DNA of 64,000 nt from Ancylostoma caninum (taxonomy: Eukaryota > Nematoda > Chromadorea > Rhabditida > Ancylostomatidae): contig JBAJFG010000347.1 of the NCBI GenBank assembly GCA_037903475.1, positions 1,736,001 to 1,800,000 of the forward strand. The letters run 5' to 3'. A program made the position numbers and the translations under genes. Shown one piece after another: positions 13,685 to 25,725 of the stretch (position 1 is the first letter of the stretch; each line of letters opens with the position of its first letter). The notes beneath the pieces were generated by a model that made no database searches, was not told the DNA's origin, and was given only the letters and a program-made list of their open reading frames with translations.

Positions 13685-15370
13685 TATGGATGCGAGTTCT
13701 GGCCACCGGCGTTGGACTCGAGCATGTACTATTGAAAACATGACTTCAATATGTTTCCAGAGACTTAGCGATTGAATCGACTTTTGTCAGGCTAGTTTTG
13801 GCGTGATAACCTTTTTTCGAGCCTGCAACAGAATACAGGGCACAATCAGGAGTGGAACAACACGCAGATGTAGAACAAGAGCGCCTCACCAATCAGCCGT
13901 TGAGAAAAAACTATGACGGCCTCAGATAGAAAAGGATTTCTTACAAAATCACTCCCAATGCTTCGAGCTATTCATCTTTCCTATTGATAATGGGTGTTCG
14001 CCTTCTTATCTATACTGCTTTCATCATTTTTAGTTCCAATTGACTTTAGAAAAACAGTGAGGAATCGTAGCATCAAATTCTGGTGAGCGTTCGAGGGTAA
14101 GAACGAGAGTCCTATGTCCAGAGAAACTGCTTGAAGGAAAGGAACTAGGGTTCTGGAGAGCACTACGGTGCTCGTTGAGGCTCGTTGAGGCTTTTATGCA
14201 GTGGCGACGAGCTCTTGCCGTTGTACATTTGTCCACACCCTCTACGAGAAATCAGGTGCACAGTTCCTCCTAACTCACATGGTTTGGTCTCCACACAATA
14301 TCTACGGTACGGTGTCTGACATTTCTCCTATCGTGACAACGTCAAATACTCTTGAGATCCACCAAGACTTCGACTCCCAGCCAAACTGCTCCAACCCATC
14401 TCAAATCCGCACTATCGCATTCTTTCATTTTCGGAAGTGGAGGGAAGCCAATGAAGTCAGGCTCTTCTATGCTGAATTTGATGTTGGGATCATGGGAATT
14501 TAACTCATTCAAAACTTCTTGGAGGGGTAAAGGACCCGAGCCGACAACGAAGACGTCATCTATGTAACATTCATAAAGGCGACACCAGTGATGAGCGACC
14601 GTGACATCAGAAGTATTAATGCCAATGAGAAAAGCCTTTTTTTCCTTTACTTAAAGAACTTCTCTCCTTCCTATGCGTAGTCCTCCTACATCAAAACTCA
14701 ACATCATAGAGTACAGTGCTCAGCAGGCAAAAATTGCAGGAAGGAACACATCAAGAATCTTCCATTTCATACATTAAGTTTTCAATTTTTCCACTACCAT
14801 GAAAATCCTTAGGCACAATATGCGAAAAAGGTCCTTGGAAAATAAATAGAAAAAAGTTAAAACTACGAGAAACAGTCCACCCACGGGAGAGTACTCGAGA
14901 TGCATATTTTCACTTTCTAATGATATTGGATATAAAACTATGACATTGTGTTGTTCCTGAAAGCATATGTATCCGACCGAATACACGCTAGTGCCCCCAG
15001 GTGGGGTTATCGAGAAGGCATTTCTCAAGCGCAGGCACAAGGTAGCAAGGAAATTTCAATGTAAGTGGCTTTTAGGCGGCCCGGTCCACCCCAATCTTGC
15101 CGTTGGACCCGATTCCAGGCGTTACCCCACTTTCGAACGCCGACGCTCCCTTACCACAGCAGTGGACCCGTCTTCCTCACCTATGGGCGCCGGCGCATCA
15201 CTCTCACAACTGTTTTCCGTTCAGTGGCAACTCTCATCTTACCGAGCGCCGACGCACATCTGACATAGCTACAGGCCCGCTTCATATAACCTTTTCCACC
15301 ATCTGTGTGGGCGCAACCCTCATTCGTGTCATCCTTTGTTCGCCTGGTTCCTCCTCTCCGTTATAAAGGT

Positions 15371-15700
15371 ACCAGTCTGGCCCTCCGGCTAACGCCGGAC
15401 TTGCAGACTTCTATTGATGCTCGCTTCGCTCGCATACTCCACTTTGAAAGCAAACACAAAAGTGTAAATGGATTGATAAAATCTGTATCCTTCCACGCAG
15501 TTCTATCGCTCTCCTGAGAAGCCCTTGATCCCGCAGGTGGTAGCTTTCCCCCATATGAACAAAGCTATACTCTCCCATATGAGCGAAGTTATGGCTGTGA
15601 AGAATTGAGTGCAACCAATTCAGCGCAAATGTCATCTTGAAATGATTTAGGCTCAACTGGTTGTTGTGGTAATTCAAGTGATAAGGGTCCAGCGGTGTAT
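15371..15700 (+). repeat. Left inverted arm of composite element A
   Basis: Reverse-complement match to 16971-17300 over about 330 bases. The arm starts ACCAGTCTGGCCCTCCGG, holds the conserved block CCCCCATATGAAC, and ends GGGTCCAGCGGTGTAT. Confidence 0.85.
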
Positions 15701-15727
15701 GGCATACTTCACAGCGAAACACAATCA

Positions 15728-16050
15728 ACTGTACAAAAACTGATATTTTGCCTTAGAAAAAATTCACCGCATTTCTTTCACAATCAATCTTCTCTCGCAA
15801 TCAAAGCAATCACCTTCAAAATTCCTTTGTGTCTCCTGCAATGCTTTAAATCGTCTCTTTGGCCCATGGCATACTTCACAGCGACACCGTCGCGGTGAAG
15901 AAGATGAATGGAAATGATGAGAACGAAATGTTACGATTTCTTATACTTATCACACAGTTTGCATGGAATACCGTGCTGGCATAGGAGCCACTGTGAATAA
16001 ATTTGTGGTGGTGAACGGTCGCAGCGACAGTATGCCCTAGGCCTTTCCTT
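15728..16050 (+). repeat. Internal dispersed repeat of composite element A
   Basis: The first part (15728-15865) repeats 10996-11125. The second part, from CATACTTCACAGCGACACCG (about 15869) to TATGCCCTAGGCC, is repeated at 41048-41236, and its beginning is repeated at 59880-59910. The short inverted block CACCGTCGCGGTG recurs in every copy. Confidence 0.75.
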
Positions 16051-16429
16051 TTACACGGTCCTCTAATCATAGGCCTATCTCATTCATTCCGACCGTGGTG
16101 AAAACAACTTCCGGTCATCAAAAGAACTTAACATGTCTGATCGTGCCAAAAGTAACCCGAAACACCTTCAAAAGATGCCAAGAAATCTAAATATACCACA
16201 TTTCCGTGCATAACGCGGTGCGCTGAACACTATGGTGTAGGTATGATCCATTTCTGATAGCTGTTTCTGGTGCAGAGACTCACACATGCACACGCATGAA
16301 CTGCCAATCATCATCATGATGACTTATAATAACGGGCTTAATCTGTTTTCATGTCTGTCTGTATGTAAGTATGTATGTGTGTCAGACCGTTACGAAATTC
16401 TACAATTGGAGAAGTGGGAGAAATGGCTC

Positions 16430-16890
16430 CACCACTTTGATAAGGGTACGCCGGCGCCCAGAAGTGGGAGAGACGGATCCACCACTGTGATAAGGGTGCG
16501 CCGGCACCCAGAAGTGGGGGAGACGGGTCCACCACTGTGATAGGGGTGCGCTGCACCCAGAAGTGGGGGAGACGGTTCGACAGCCGTGATAAGGGTGCGC
16601 CGGCGTCGAAAAGTGGGAGAGACGAGTTCACCACTGTGATAAGGGTACGCCGGCGCCCAAAAGCGGGAAAGACGAGTCCACCACTGTGATAAGAGTCGAA
16701 AAGTGGGAAGGACGGGTTCACCACTGTGATAAGGGTGCGCCGGCGCCCAGAAGCGGGGGAGACGGGTCCACTGCTGTGATAAGGGTGCGCCGGCCTCCAG
16801 AAGTGCGGGAGACGGGTCCACTGCTGTGATAAGGGTGCGCCGGCGCCCAGAAGTGGGGAGACGAGTCCACTGCTGTGATAAGGGTGTGCC
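16430..16890. repeat. 50-base minisatellite, about nine copies
   Basis: The unit is close to GTGATAAGGGTGCGCCGGCG followed by CCCAGAAGTGGGAGAGACGG and GTCCACCACT, 50 bases in all, with indel and point variation; one unit is internally deleted near 16690. Because stop codons are rare in the unit, frames of 228 and 169 codons open on the minus strand. They translate to a degenerate repeat and are not considered genes. The same unit, in the other orientation, is at 40745-40970. Confidence 0.9.
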
Positions 16891-16970
16891 GACTTCCACA
16901 AGTAATAGGAATTCGCTAGACCGGTCTGTTTCTGCATGAGGGGTACGCTTACCCCCGTTCCCCCGTTTAT

Positions 16971-17300
16971 ATACACCGCTGGACCCTTATCACTTGAATT
17001 ACCACAACAACCAGTTGAGCCCAAATCATTTCAAGATAACATTCGCACTGAATTGGTTACACTAAATCCTTCATGGCCATTAACTTCGCTCATATGGGAG
17101 AGCATAACTTCGTTCATATGGGGGAAAGTTACCACCTACGGGATCAAGGGCTTCTCAGGAAAGCGAGAGAACTGCGTGGAAGGATACAGATTTTATCAAT
17201 CATTTTCATTCTTGTGTTTGCCTGGAATGTGCAGTATGCGAGCGAAGCGAGCATCATAGAAGTCTGCAAGTCCGGCATTAGCCGGACGGCCAGACCGGTT
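16971..17300 (+). repeat. Right inverted arm of composite element A
   Basis: Inverted partner of 15371-15700, ending AGCCGGACGGCCAGACCGGT. With the left arm it bounds a 1.93 kb element (15371-17300). The inner sequence is non-coding repeat, so the unit resembles a non-autonomous DNA element. Confidence 0.85.
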
Positions 17301-18470
17301 AATAATAAGTAGACAGAATAAAACATCCAATTCCATCACCTCGTCTATCACAGTAGGCATGAAACGGTATATCATTTCCGTTTGCCCATCACGCCTAATC
17401 GTTTACATGTGGTGACTCGTTGCTGCTTTAATCAAACGACAGGCACAATATTGCTCGAATACAAAGTTATTGCTTCGTAATTGCACAATATCACATTGAA
17501 AGAAGGTGAGTGAAACGTGGAGCGCAGAAGAATTGCATTTTTGTCACGTTCATTTGGAATGTTCGGACAAATGAGCAAAAATGGAATTGAGAAGGGGTGG
17601 AGCAGCACTTCATAAGTGGTAGTAAATTCATCTCAGAAACTCTAATAGAAGCCTAATTATATGAATAAGTTCAAGCCCAGGCCTATAGTTCGTGAATCCC
17701 GCCTCTTACTACCTTCGCTTCTGGCACAGCTTTTTCTTTTATAAGAAGATGAATAAATGTCAGCGAAGCGTGAATTAGTAGAAGTTCCGAAGTGCGGAAT
17801 GAGCCGGATGGCAAGAGACGTAAGGAGACGTGAGGATGCTCACCCTGGTGCTTCTGCTTCACTCGCAACCGGAATAGGAGGAACGATAGCCATTGCAATG
17901 AAATGTGAGTGGTGAGTTGATTTTTTCCTTTATATCCTACCCAGTGTTTACCACTCGATGACGTGATATGGCTGATCCTTGGCGGTCTAGACTTGCTGAA
18001 GGAAGCAAAAGAATTCTTTAGAATTTAATTCTGAATATTCGGCCAAGAAGACACATAGGAAGGAGGGCATAATTATGCATAGGCCTGATATTTTGTCTGC
18101 TGATTCAGAAGAGAAATAACATTAGATAGCAAGCAAGTAGCGTTAGTTAGTTCGACAGCCTTCGTCATAGTCTGCGAAAAATAAAGATGCCGCTCTGGCA
18201 AAAAACAATCATGTTAATACATATTCGTACTAATTTAAATGCGGTTAACTGTTTACAAAACTACCATAGATTCCCTGCGGATAGCCCAAGCCGGACTACA
18301 CGTTTACTACCATATAAAATTAGCGAAATTCATTATTTCCACTACTATTTTTATCATATGTTGTGTCTTGAATCTATAATTACGTGATTCATGTGAGTAG
18401 AGTTCATTTCAAAGCTCTGTGACCCATACATCACACATTGAGCGTACGGTAACGTGCTAACACCAAGGGT
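17301..18470. other. Intergenic, no gene seen
   Basis: Unique AT-rich sequence between the composite repeat and the palindrome cluster. Only short open frames, none with splice or motif support. Confidence 0.5.
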
Positions 18471-18474
18471 CGCA

Positions 18475-19200
18475 TGTATCATTGAGATTACTCAGGGCAA
18501 ACGTGTTGACACCACGCAAGTTTACCCAAAGCTCAACCGTCAACACGATTACCCTGTGTAACCTCACTTATGCAGCCGGGTCCAGAGGAAATTACCATTG
18601 TTAGCACGGGCATCAACACTTTTACTCTGGGTAATCACTACGATCTTTGGTTGATCATCTCGCCCTGCTTCATCTCTCTCACGATAACTCCTGTAAGCAT
18701 GCTGTACAGAATTCGTTGCTTGGACTTGGCCTTGTCAGTAGGCTCTTACCTAATCAGAAGAAAACATAGAGATTTTAGGGTTTGGATGCACCACTGAAAG
18801 AATGGGTACTCTTAGGTCAGAATGCATCATTGAGATTACCCAAGGCAACCGTATCGATGCCCGTGCTAACGACGTGTAAGTTTGTGTGGCGTTAGCTTGT
18901 TTACTCTGGGTAATCTCAATAACGCATGCGTCCCCTATATTCATAGGTATGATTACCCATGGGTAGCAGTTGCGTATAGAGAATCGTTACGCAAGGATAA
19001 ACGTTGGGTGTTGGTGTAGGCCAGGTAAAAGGTGGATCCAAACATTCACCTTGGGCAATCTCAAAGATGCATCCTGATCTAAGGCCTGTATGCATTATTG
19101 AGGTTACCCAAGGCAAGACGTGTTGACTGCCATGCTAACGATGGGTAAACTTGTGTGCTGTCATTGCGATTACCCTGGGTTATCTCATTGGTGCATCTTT
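18475..19200. repeat. Cluster of short palindromic elements
   Basis: At least three full or nearly full units (about 18475-18575, 18825-18935, 19090-19198) begin with a form of GCATCATTGAGATTACCCAAGGCAA and end with its inverse, TTACTCTGGGTAATCTCA. Partial units lie at 18590-18640 and 18945-19075. Each full unit is about 100-110 bases and could fold back on itself. They look like a MITE-type family that inserted repeatedly into one spot. No coding capacity. Confidence 0.75.
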
Positions 19201-19655
19201 ATTCAGGACAGCAATGTGTGGAAAAACCAGAGGAGTTCCTGTAGTGAGTGCTGCCAATGATGATGTGCTAAGAGCCTTATTTCACTTGCCATGAAGTGTC
19301 AGCTTATCCAGAGAAGGGTGTCTCTCCAGATTTGGCGATCCATCGAATTTATTGGTTCTCGAAAAGTAAAGGAGAGACTTTTTGTAAAACAAAAAAATTC
19401 TTATTCATCAAGTCCACAACACAAACAGTACAAAAACAAATACACACCCGTAATGCTATGAAATACAGGTCTGGACAGAAGCTCATTGTCATGTTGCTCA
19501 TTCCGTAAAAATGGACGAGATTGTACACAGCCGACAAGTCCATAATAGTCTCAAAAATAATAAAATAATAAAATTAACAAAATGCTGGTCGAACAGACAT
19601 TGTCATGACATCAAAGTTACACTATTACGTATGTACATGCTCAATTCATAATAAA
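19201..19655. other. 3' flank of the transporter gene
   Basis: AT-rich region downstream of the transporter stop codon. On the minus strand the only strict AATAAA is near 19347, about 300 bases past the stop, so the 3' UTR may extend through most of this block. A polyadenylation call is tentative. Confidence 0.35.
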
Positions 19656-22600
19656 TTAAATTTTGAGGTCAACACTAGGTTGTTGCTGGTTTGCTCGAGA
19701 TTTGCATAACGTGGGCAGGTTGTCCCACTCTTCCTCAACTTCAGATGGTGTTTTGCCTTTTGTTTCAGGCAGGAAGAAATAGAGAAGGAAAACGGTGAAG
19801 ACCTGCAATTAATATTGATTGAAACCCTGCAAATCACCTTTCTAAACATGAAAATACCACACTGCATAAACTGAGGACTTACCATGGGAGGGAAGAACAA
19901 CAAGAAGTAGGAAGCCGGTTGTCCGATGAGATTCTTCAATGGTAGATAGCTGGCGGTCAGAAGAGAGCGTCTGGAATTGAGAGAAACGGCTGGATCGAGC
20001 TGCACCAGTAGTAATCTTTCAATTAACTCCAGAAACTTACAGTAAACACATGAGGACGTTTACCCATGTGCAAGCAGCCCCCCTGCCACTCTGTCCCACT
20101 AATTCGCCAGTGATAAAAAATGATACAGGACCAGGTCCTGCAGCGAATACGAAGTTGAACACACAGATTGCACCTAGCAATGGATAGCCGAGGGCGACGA
20201 CCTAAAATAAGGGAGTGAAGACTAGAAAAAATCCACGGAGTTAACCCTCAAGACAGTACCTTGGCGTACTCAAAGCCGAACATTAGGGAAGCAATGACGA
20301 TATTGATTATTCCCAGAAGGCTGTAGGTAGATAGCAGCAAGATTCGACGTCCAAATCGATCGATAATGAACGATGACGTCAGGATTCCTAGCTGAAAAAG
20401 GTGCACATTACTATGAAGTACCAGAGTTGAAATTATCAAAGTAGGCTTTTGAAAACAAAGATGCGCAAGTATTGATTAGTGCGCGACTTCTGGGACAGTA
20501 ACTTCAACGGCATACTCACCACGCTCATCAAGCAGATGACAATATTGCCGACAGAAGCCTGCAGGACGTTGAGACCAGTGGAGAGCAGGATCTCGAAGGC
20601 GAATGCATTGATGGCTGGAAAAGAAAACAAATAAGGAGTTACCTACTTGCTACTAATGCGCCAAAAATTACCAGCTCTCGCACGATATTCTTGGAATTTC
20701 GACATTTTTTTTTAAATTTTCAAATCTCACCTGCAATTCCACTCATTGCCATTGACAGCATTACTACTGCACCAATGAGTGTGCCACGGCGTGATGATGG
20801 GTCCTGAAAAGAAAGAGTCGTGAACACAACGTAACCAAGATAGTGAATCTCTTGATTATGGATGTCGTTTAAAGTTCTAAAGTGATTCAAAACTGCTTAA
20901 GTTATTCTCTGGTTATTATTTCAAGTTTTTAGTTTTAATATGTCAGAGTCACAAGCCCCTATGCCATTGCATCGATTTAAAATAAGTACGGCAATACCAA
21001 GGAAATGTGTGGATGCGCAGACAAACAGAGCGCAGATGACGCGGCGCGGTGCGCGCGAGCGAACCCAACTGAACCCTACTACGTGTAGGGGTCATGAGTG
21101 TGTGAAGTCATATTTTCTTCTCTCTCTCTCTTTCTTCTTAATTCTGTCTCTCCTGCTCTCTCTTTCTCTCTCTCTCTCTCTCTTTACTCACTTTCTCTTC
21201 CTCTCTATCCCATTTTTTGTCCTGTCTTGTCCACAACCCAGGAAACAAGGACGAAGTGATCATTTCTGTCATTTTTTCTTTATCTTTTCCCACTCTTCCT
21301 CTGACTGAATTGCAAGTGTTCATTTTCGATCAATATGTATTCTTTCCGAAGCAACTAGAACATAGACAGTTCACTTACCCTCCACACCGACAACAGTCCA
21401 AATTGCTGGCCGTTACCGTTCTCTTCTTCCAGTTGCTTTATAGTCAGCTTCAAAGCGTCACCGTCAATATTGTGGTAGAAACTTAGGGACCGCTGGCTCG
21501 CGTGTCCAAGTCCACGAGAATGGAGAAATCTAAAAGAAATTACCATTTAATGGCCGTGTAGCCTATCGCCGCTGGAATCCTGGGTGAGGATAACGACATT
21601 TACCCTGGACTGTCGTGAATAAATGGTACGAAAATCATGACGACAATGGTGAGCAGTAGCTCTGCCGCGTAGAGTTTCCACCAATCGTGGACGGTCCCGA
21701 AAAGCTGTGGCATCGCCAAGACAGCTCCGACTACGAGAGCCACTTGAAGCACCACGCCGTTAGTCAGCGACGTCACTCCACGGCATTCTTTGGGACTAAA
21801 ATTAGTGAATAATAAAGTAGAGGTACCTCTATTCAAATATTTTACTTCATCTTATTTCATTTTTTGAGGATTTTGCTTCAAAAAATTCAATTCTAGCAAT
21901 TTTTTAAATAGAACTTCAACTTTTCTAAACTTCTTTTGAGCCTAACTCCTATTGTTGCTCTTAAAACTTTGATAGCACTTTCTTTCTAGGTTCCTCACAA
22001 ACATTTCGCAAGAAAAACGCATTACCCACCTGCACTCCGTTATGAACATTGGCGCTGTGCCAAGAGATATAGTGATAGAGAATCCAAGCAGAAATCGCGC
22101 TATTGCGTATGTAGCCGCATTAGTTTGCTGGAATTTTTGAGATAGTAGGGTAACGTGAACCTTCAAATTCCGAATGTGGCCATTTGTTTGACTTTTGAAT
22201 AATGCGTAAGAGACCCAATATTCTTAACCCGCTCTACACTACAGGGTCACCCGAAAATGAGAGCAGTGTTATCAGTGGAATGCGTGGATGCGCAGACAAT
22301 CAGAGCAGCAAGAGGCAGACGGTGAGTCACATGTGGGTATGTCCTTGCCCCTGTAGTCTCAAATATCTACGCACAGGACTCGTCACTCGTCACTGCACCC
22401 CTAAGAGCGAGGCCGCGTTGCAGCACACACGCGGTGCGATAGACCAGCTTGGCGCTGAGGTTCTCGAGCGTGATCGAATATGCTGTCAGTTTATTACATA
22501 AACATAAAGGAACTAGAATGGAAGGAGCCAACAATGCAACAGTTCCAATCACGCTCCAGAACCACAATGCCCAGCTAGTCTGCCGCGCCGGGTGCCCGGT

Positions 22601-23770
22601 GCGCCGCGACCTCGATTTCAGGGATGAAATAACGATTGGCCTCTAAAACTGCTTTCATTTCACTTTCGTTTTCTCAAAAGCGAATAGAAGTTAGCAGAAA
22701 CGTTTTCAGTTTCAAAACAATTTTTTAAACTTACAAAGAAGCTGAATATTGTGAGTCCACAAGACGCTATTTGAAGAGCATGAGAGATCTAAAACGATGA
22801 GGTTTAGCATCGACAGAGCTGAAGAACCGATCCTTCTATGTTATTTTATTTTGGATAGTTGTTCCTAGAGATGCGGATAAGCTCTGCGATTGGACTCTTC
22901 ACAAAACCGACCAATCGCAGAGCAGTCGCACTACTTTTTTCCAGGTACAGTGCTCCACATCCGCTAATTCAAACAAGCTAGGAGTTACGTTACCTGCAAC
23001 GCATTTTTACGTCCAAATTTTTCGGACAATCCACGAATAAGAAACGCTCCAGTCGTGCAGCCCCAAAAGAAAATTGATATAATGAATGACCATCTTCCCT
23101 GAAAAATAAGTTGGTTGCAGGCGATAGAATTTCTCCAACATTCCTCAACTGACCCAAGATCAAAGATCAGTTGTTAGAATTTACCTCTAACTGCTCTCGT
23201 TCCAAGTACTCATCTCTGTTTAGGAAGTGGGATTCGTTCAGGAATTGCAAAAATGCCTCCTGGGCAGGATTTGTGATCAGCAACTGTAAAAAGATGCATA
23301 ACTAACGAGAAATTAATAATGGAAATTTTTTGGCGTACCTGATATCCAAAATTGAATGGTCCACCGAGAGCGACAAGTATAGCAGTAAGTAGTAGCTTCG
23401 GCGGCGGCAGCGAGGATTTCTTCTGAGGTGGCCTAGAAAATTGGAATGAATATGGAAAAAAGGAGAAAGAGAGCAGCATTTTGAGAGGGTAGCGAGAAAG
23501 GTTGGCAGTATGAACGACTTGCCGCGTTCCTTCTCTTTTTCTTTTTCCCTGTGGCGTCTCTCCAACCATCTTCCGTGATGAAACAAATTCTAGTGGCTTA
23601 ATTCCGTATTTTATCCCGCTTTCCTCTTACAACGCACATTCGTCAGGGATTTGTTCTTGTAATCATCTATGAGAATTACCTGCATTCTCTTATGTAGCAA
23701 ATATTATAAAATAGAAAAAAACTAACCGAGTTTCATCGATGAGACTTCTGTAAACACCGTTGTCTTCCAT
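19656..23770 (-). CDS. Facilitated sugar transporter-like protein (SLC2/GLUT, MFS), isoform with proximal first exon
   Basis: Predicted 12-helix plasma-membrane transporter of the sugar porter branch of the major facilitator superfamily. Fourteen coding exons join in frame (in gene order): 23727-23770, 23339-23432, 23185-23283, 22994-23098, 22735-22788, 22030-22127, 21604-21795, 21379-21529, 20731-20803, 20520-20614, 20260-20391, 20041-20201, 19883-19970, 19656-19802. All have GT donors and AG acceptors, and the total is 1533 bases (510 residues plus stop), the usual GLUT length. Family marks are SEKFGRK (104-110, loop 2-3), DRFGRR (346-351, loop 8-9), GPGP (401-404, helix 10) and PETKGKT (474-480). 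The usual PESPR after helix 6 is HDSPG. Residues that contact glucose in human GLUT1 are changed, so the substrate is uncertain. Start: ATG one base after a TTTCAG site, suggesting trans-splicing. The family assignment is firm; orthology to a particular worm fgt gene is not. Confidence 0.93.
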
Positions 23771-23771
23771 C
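23727..23771 (-). promoter_or_regulatory. Proximal first exon with probable spliced-leader acceptor
   Basis: The exon reads G-ATG directly after CCTATTTCAG (minus strand; AG at 23772-23773). That is a consensus nematode 3' splice site with no room for a 5' UTR, as expected for SL trans-splicing, though a cis-splice from an upstream non-coding exon would look the same. It encodes MEDNGVYRSLIDET plus two bases of an Arg codon, and its donor is GTTAGT. Confidence 0.6.
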
Positions 23772-25229
23772 CTGAAATAGGAAGCATTAGTTATATAGGT
23801 ATCAAAGTTTTCAAAATTAAATCGAGCAGGCTCTACATGGAGTAGGAAGAGGTTAAAATTTTTAAACTAATAAATTTATCCAAAAGTGGTCTTAGGGAAA
23901 TCACATGTAGTGAGCGGCCAGCTTTCTTTCTAAATATTAGGAGTAAAAAAATATCTTGATGGAAACGTGAGGAAATCATGAGAGAATTCGATGGAAGAAA
24001 AAATGGTGGATTTAAAACAGAAACAAAGAAATGTTCATTATGCAGCAGTTAGGACACCTTAGAAATTTTCCTGGAGTTCAGAACATCGAAGAGAGGTGTA
24101 TATGTTTAGACTTCTTTACACTATCTGGCAAAGGTGCTGACGGGTAGCTGAGGTTGAGTTCAAAATCACTCTACAAAACGGATAATGATTCCGTAGCAGT
24201 CCGTTTTTATTTCATTATATCTTTCCACGTGAATTTTGCCCTAAAATAATTTAATTGCATACCATATGTCTGAAGGTCCCATGAAACACATAGAGGCGTG
24301 TAAATTGTACATTAGAAAGCTACATATTTAGGAAATCTAAGGATTCACTGTACAAATAATATCCATTTATGTAATTGCAATCAATTCTCCTATAATATCT
24401 TATTCAGAGGCTTCTAGGAAACTAGAAAAGCATCTGCTGATTTTCACGTGATATGAATGAACAGGAAAAAAAACGAGAGCACGAGCGCAGATGTCGCAAT
24501 GAGGCTATTTATACCACTCCTGCACAAATATCGCTCGCATGAGTCATCCTAAATTTCGGATGCAGTGATGCAAGTCTAAGCATAGACCAAAGAGAAGGAC
24601 ATTCTGGGAGGTTATTCTGAGATCACTTGTGGAATGGGCAAATGGAATTTGTGCGTCATACCAGGTTGAAGAGTACGCTTTATAAAGTGGGGACCTCTGG
24701 TTACGAGTGACGTTGGTTCTCTTCAAGCCATGACGTGAAACTTCGTGGAACTAGGCCGTATAAAAATCTAGCAGTGGTAGCTTCATTTGATGAATTCACG
24801 CAAAAACTTATCGGTGGGGCTGAAATATTGCCGGAAATGAATCATAGATCAGAAGTTTTTGACGACTAGCGCCCCTTCGGGACGCTAGAAAGTGGGGTGG
24901 GGCAGCCACTTGAGGCATGTGCAAAAGCTTCACACGTGTGGAATGCTTGGAAAATCAGCAAAAAAGCAAAACCAATCATTAGCTGAGCTCAAATACGAAA
25001 TTCTCCTTATGTGTTGCGTATACTCTACGGGTCTGGCCGCCAACGCCGGGCTTGGAGTCTTCTCGCCATCTTAGCCTTGCTTGCAAGTTCCTAATCCCGC
25101 ACCTACATGTAAAGCTAATCCTCGATGCACTGATAACAGCTACTCTTTTTTGTCACATCTCTTACATGCCTGGACCTGTTATGAACAGCCAACAGGGAGA
25201 AAGAAGAGATGGTCGACAGAGACGCGAAT

Positions 25230-25725
25230 GAGCGCGTAGCGGGCCCCTTCTCCATCGCCAGACGTGCATCTTGGCGTATTCCCCACTATTGGGCCATGGC
25301 GGACCCATTCTCCATCAGTGCACCTGTATCCTGGTGCTTATCCCGCTGTTGGGCCAGGGCAGATCCATCCTCCATTTGTGGATCTGTATCCTGGCGTTCT
25401 TCCCACTACTGGGTCAGCACAGTCCCGATCCAGCGGTGCGACTCGTATCAAGGCGCTTTCCCTACTAATCGGCCCCTTGCGGAACCAGACTCCACCCATG
25501 GACCCGTATCCTGGCGCTTTCTCCAGTATTGGGCCATAGCAGACCAAATCCCCATCCGTGGACTCGTTGCCTGGCATTTCCCCGTTAATGGGCCCCTGCA
25601 GACCCAATGTCCATCGATGGACCCGTATCCTTCCGTTTTTCCACTATTGGGCCACTGCGGACTCTTTCTCGATCGGTGGACACTTATCATGATGTTTTTC
25701 TGGACTACGGGGCCCCGGCTCATCT
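25230..25725. repeat. Approximately 60-base minisatellite, eight copies
   Basis: Units of 59-61 bases carry the blocks GACCCGTATCCTGGCG and ATTGGGCCA and diverge by up to a third. They lie inside the long first intron of the distal transporter isoform. Open frames of 193 codons (plus) and 124 codons (minus) span the array and mirror its periodicity, so I treat them as by-products, not genes. Confidence 0.85.

Larger units (their letters stand above)
10269..15370. other. Intergenic, no supported gene
   Basis: Mostly unique sequence without convincing exons. A frame on the minus strand at 12641-12922 (93 codons, Pro/Val-rich middle, several cysteines) has an acceptor-like ACTCAG inside it and might be part of a gene, but I cannot find partner exons. 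A G-run occurs at 13645-13684. The frames at 14201-14567 and 14967-15366 overlap one another and run towards the composite repeat that begins at 15371. Confidence 0.4.

Noticed and set aside
16338..17024. 228-codon open frame on the minus strand
   Set aside because: It coincides with the 50-base minisatellite and inverted arm; the translation is the repeat read in shifting frames, with a competing 169-codon frame on the same strand.
21118..21330. Leu/Ser-rich 122-codon plus frame
   Set aside because: Arises from a (TC)n tract in a transporter intron.
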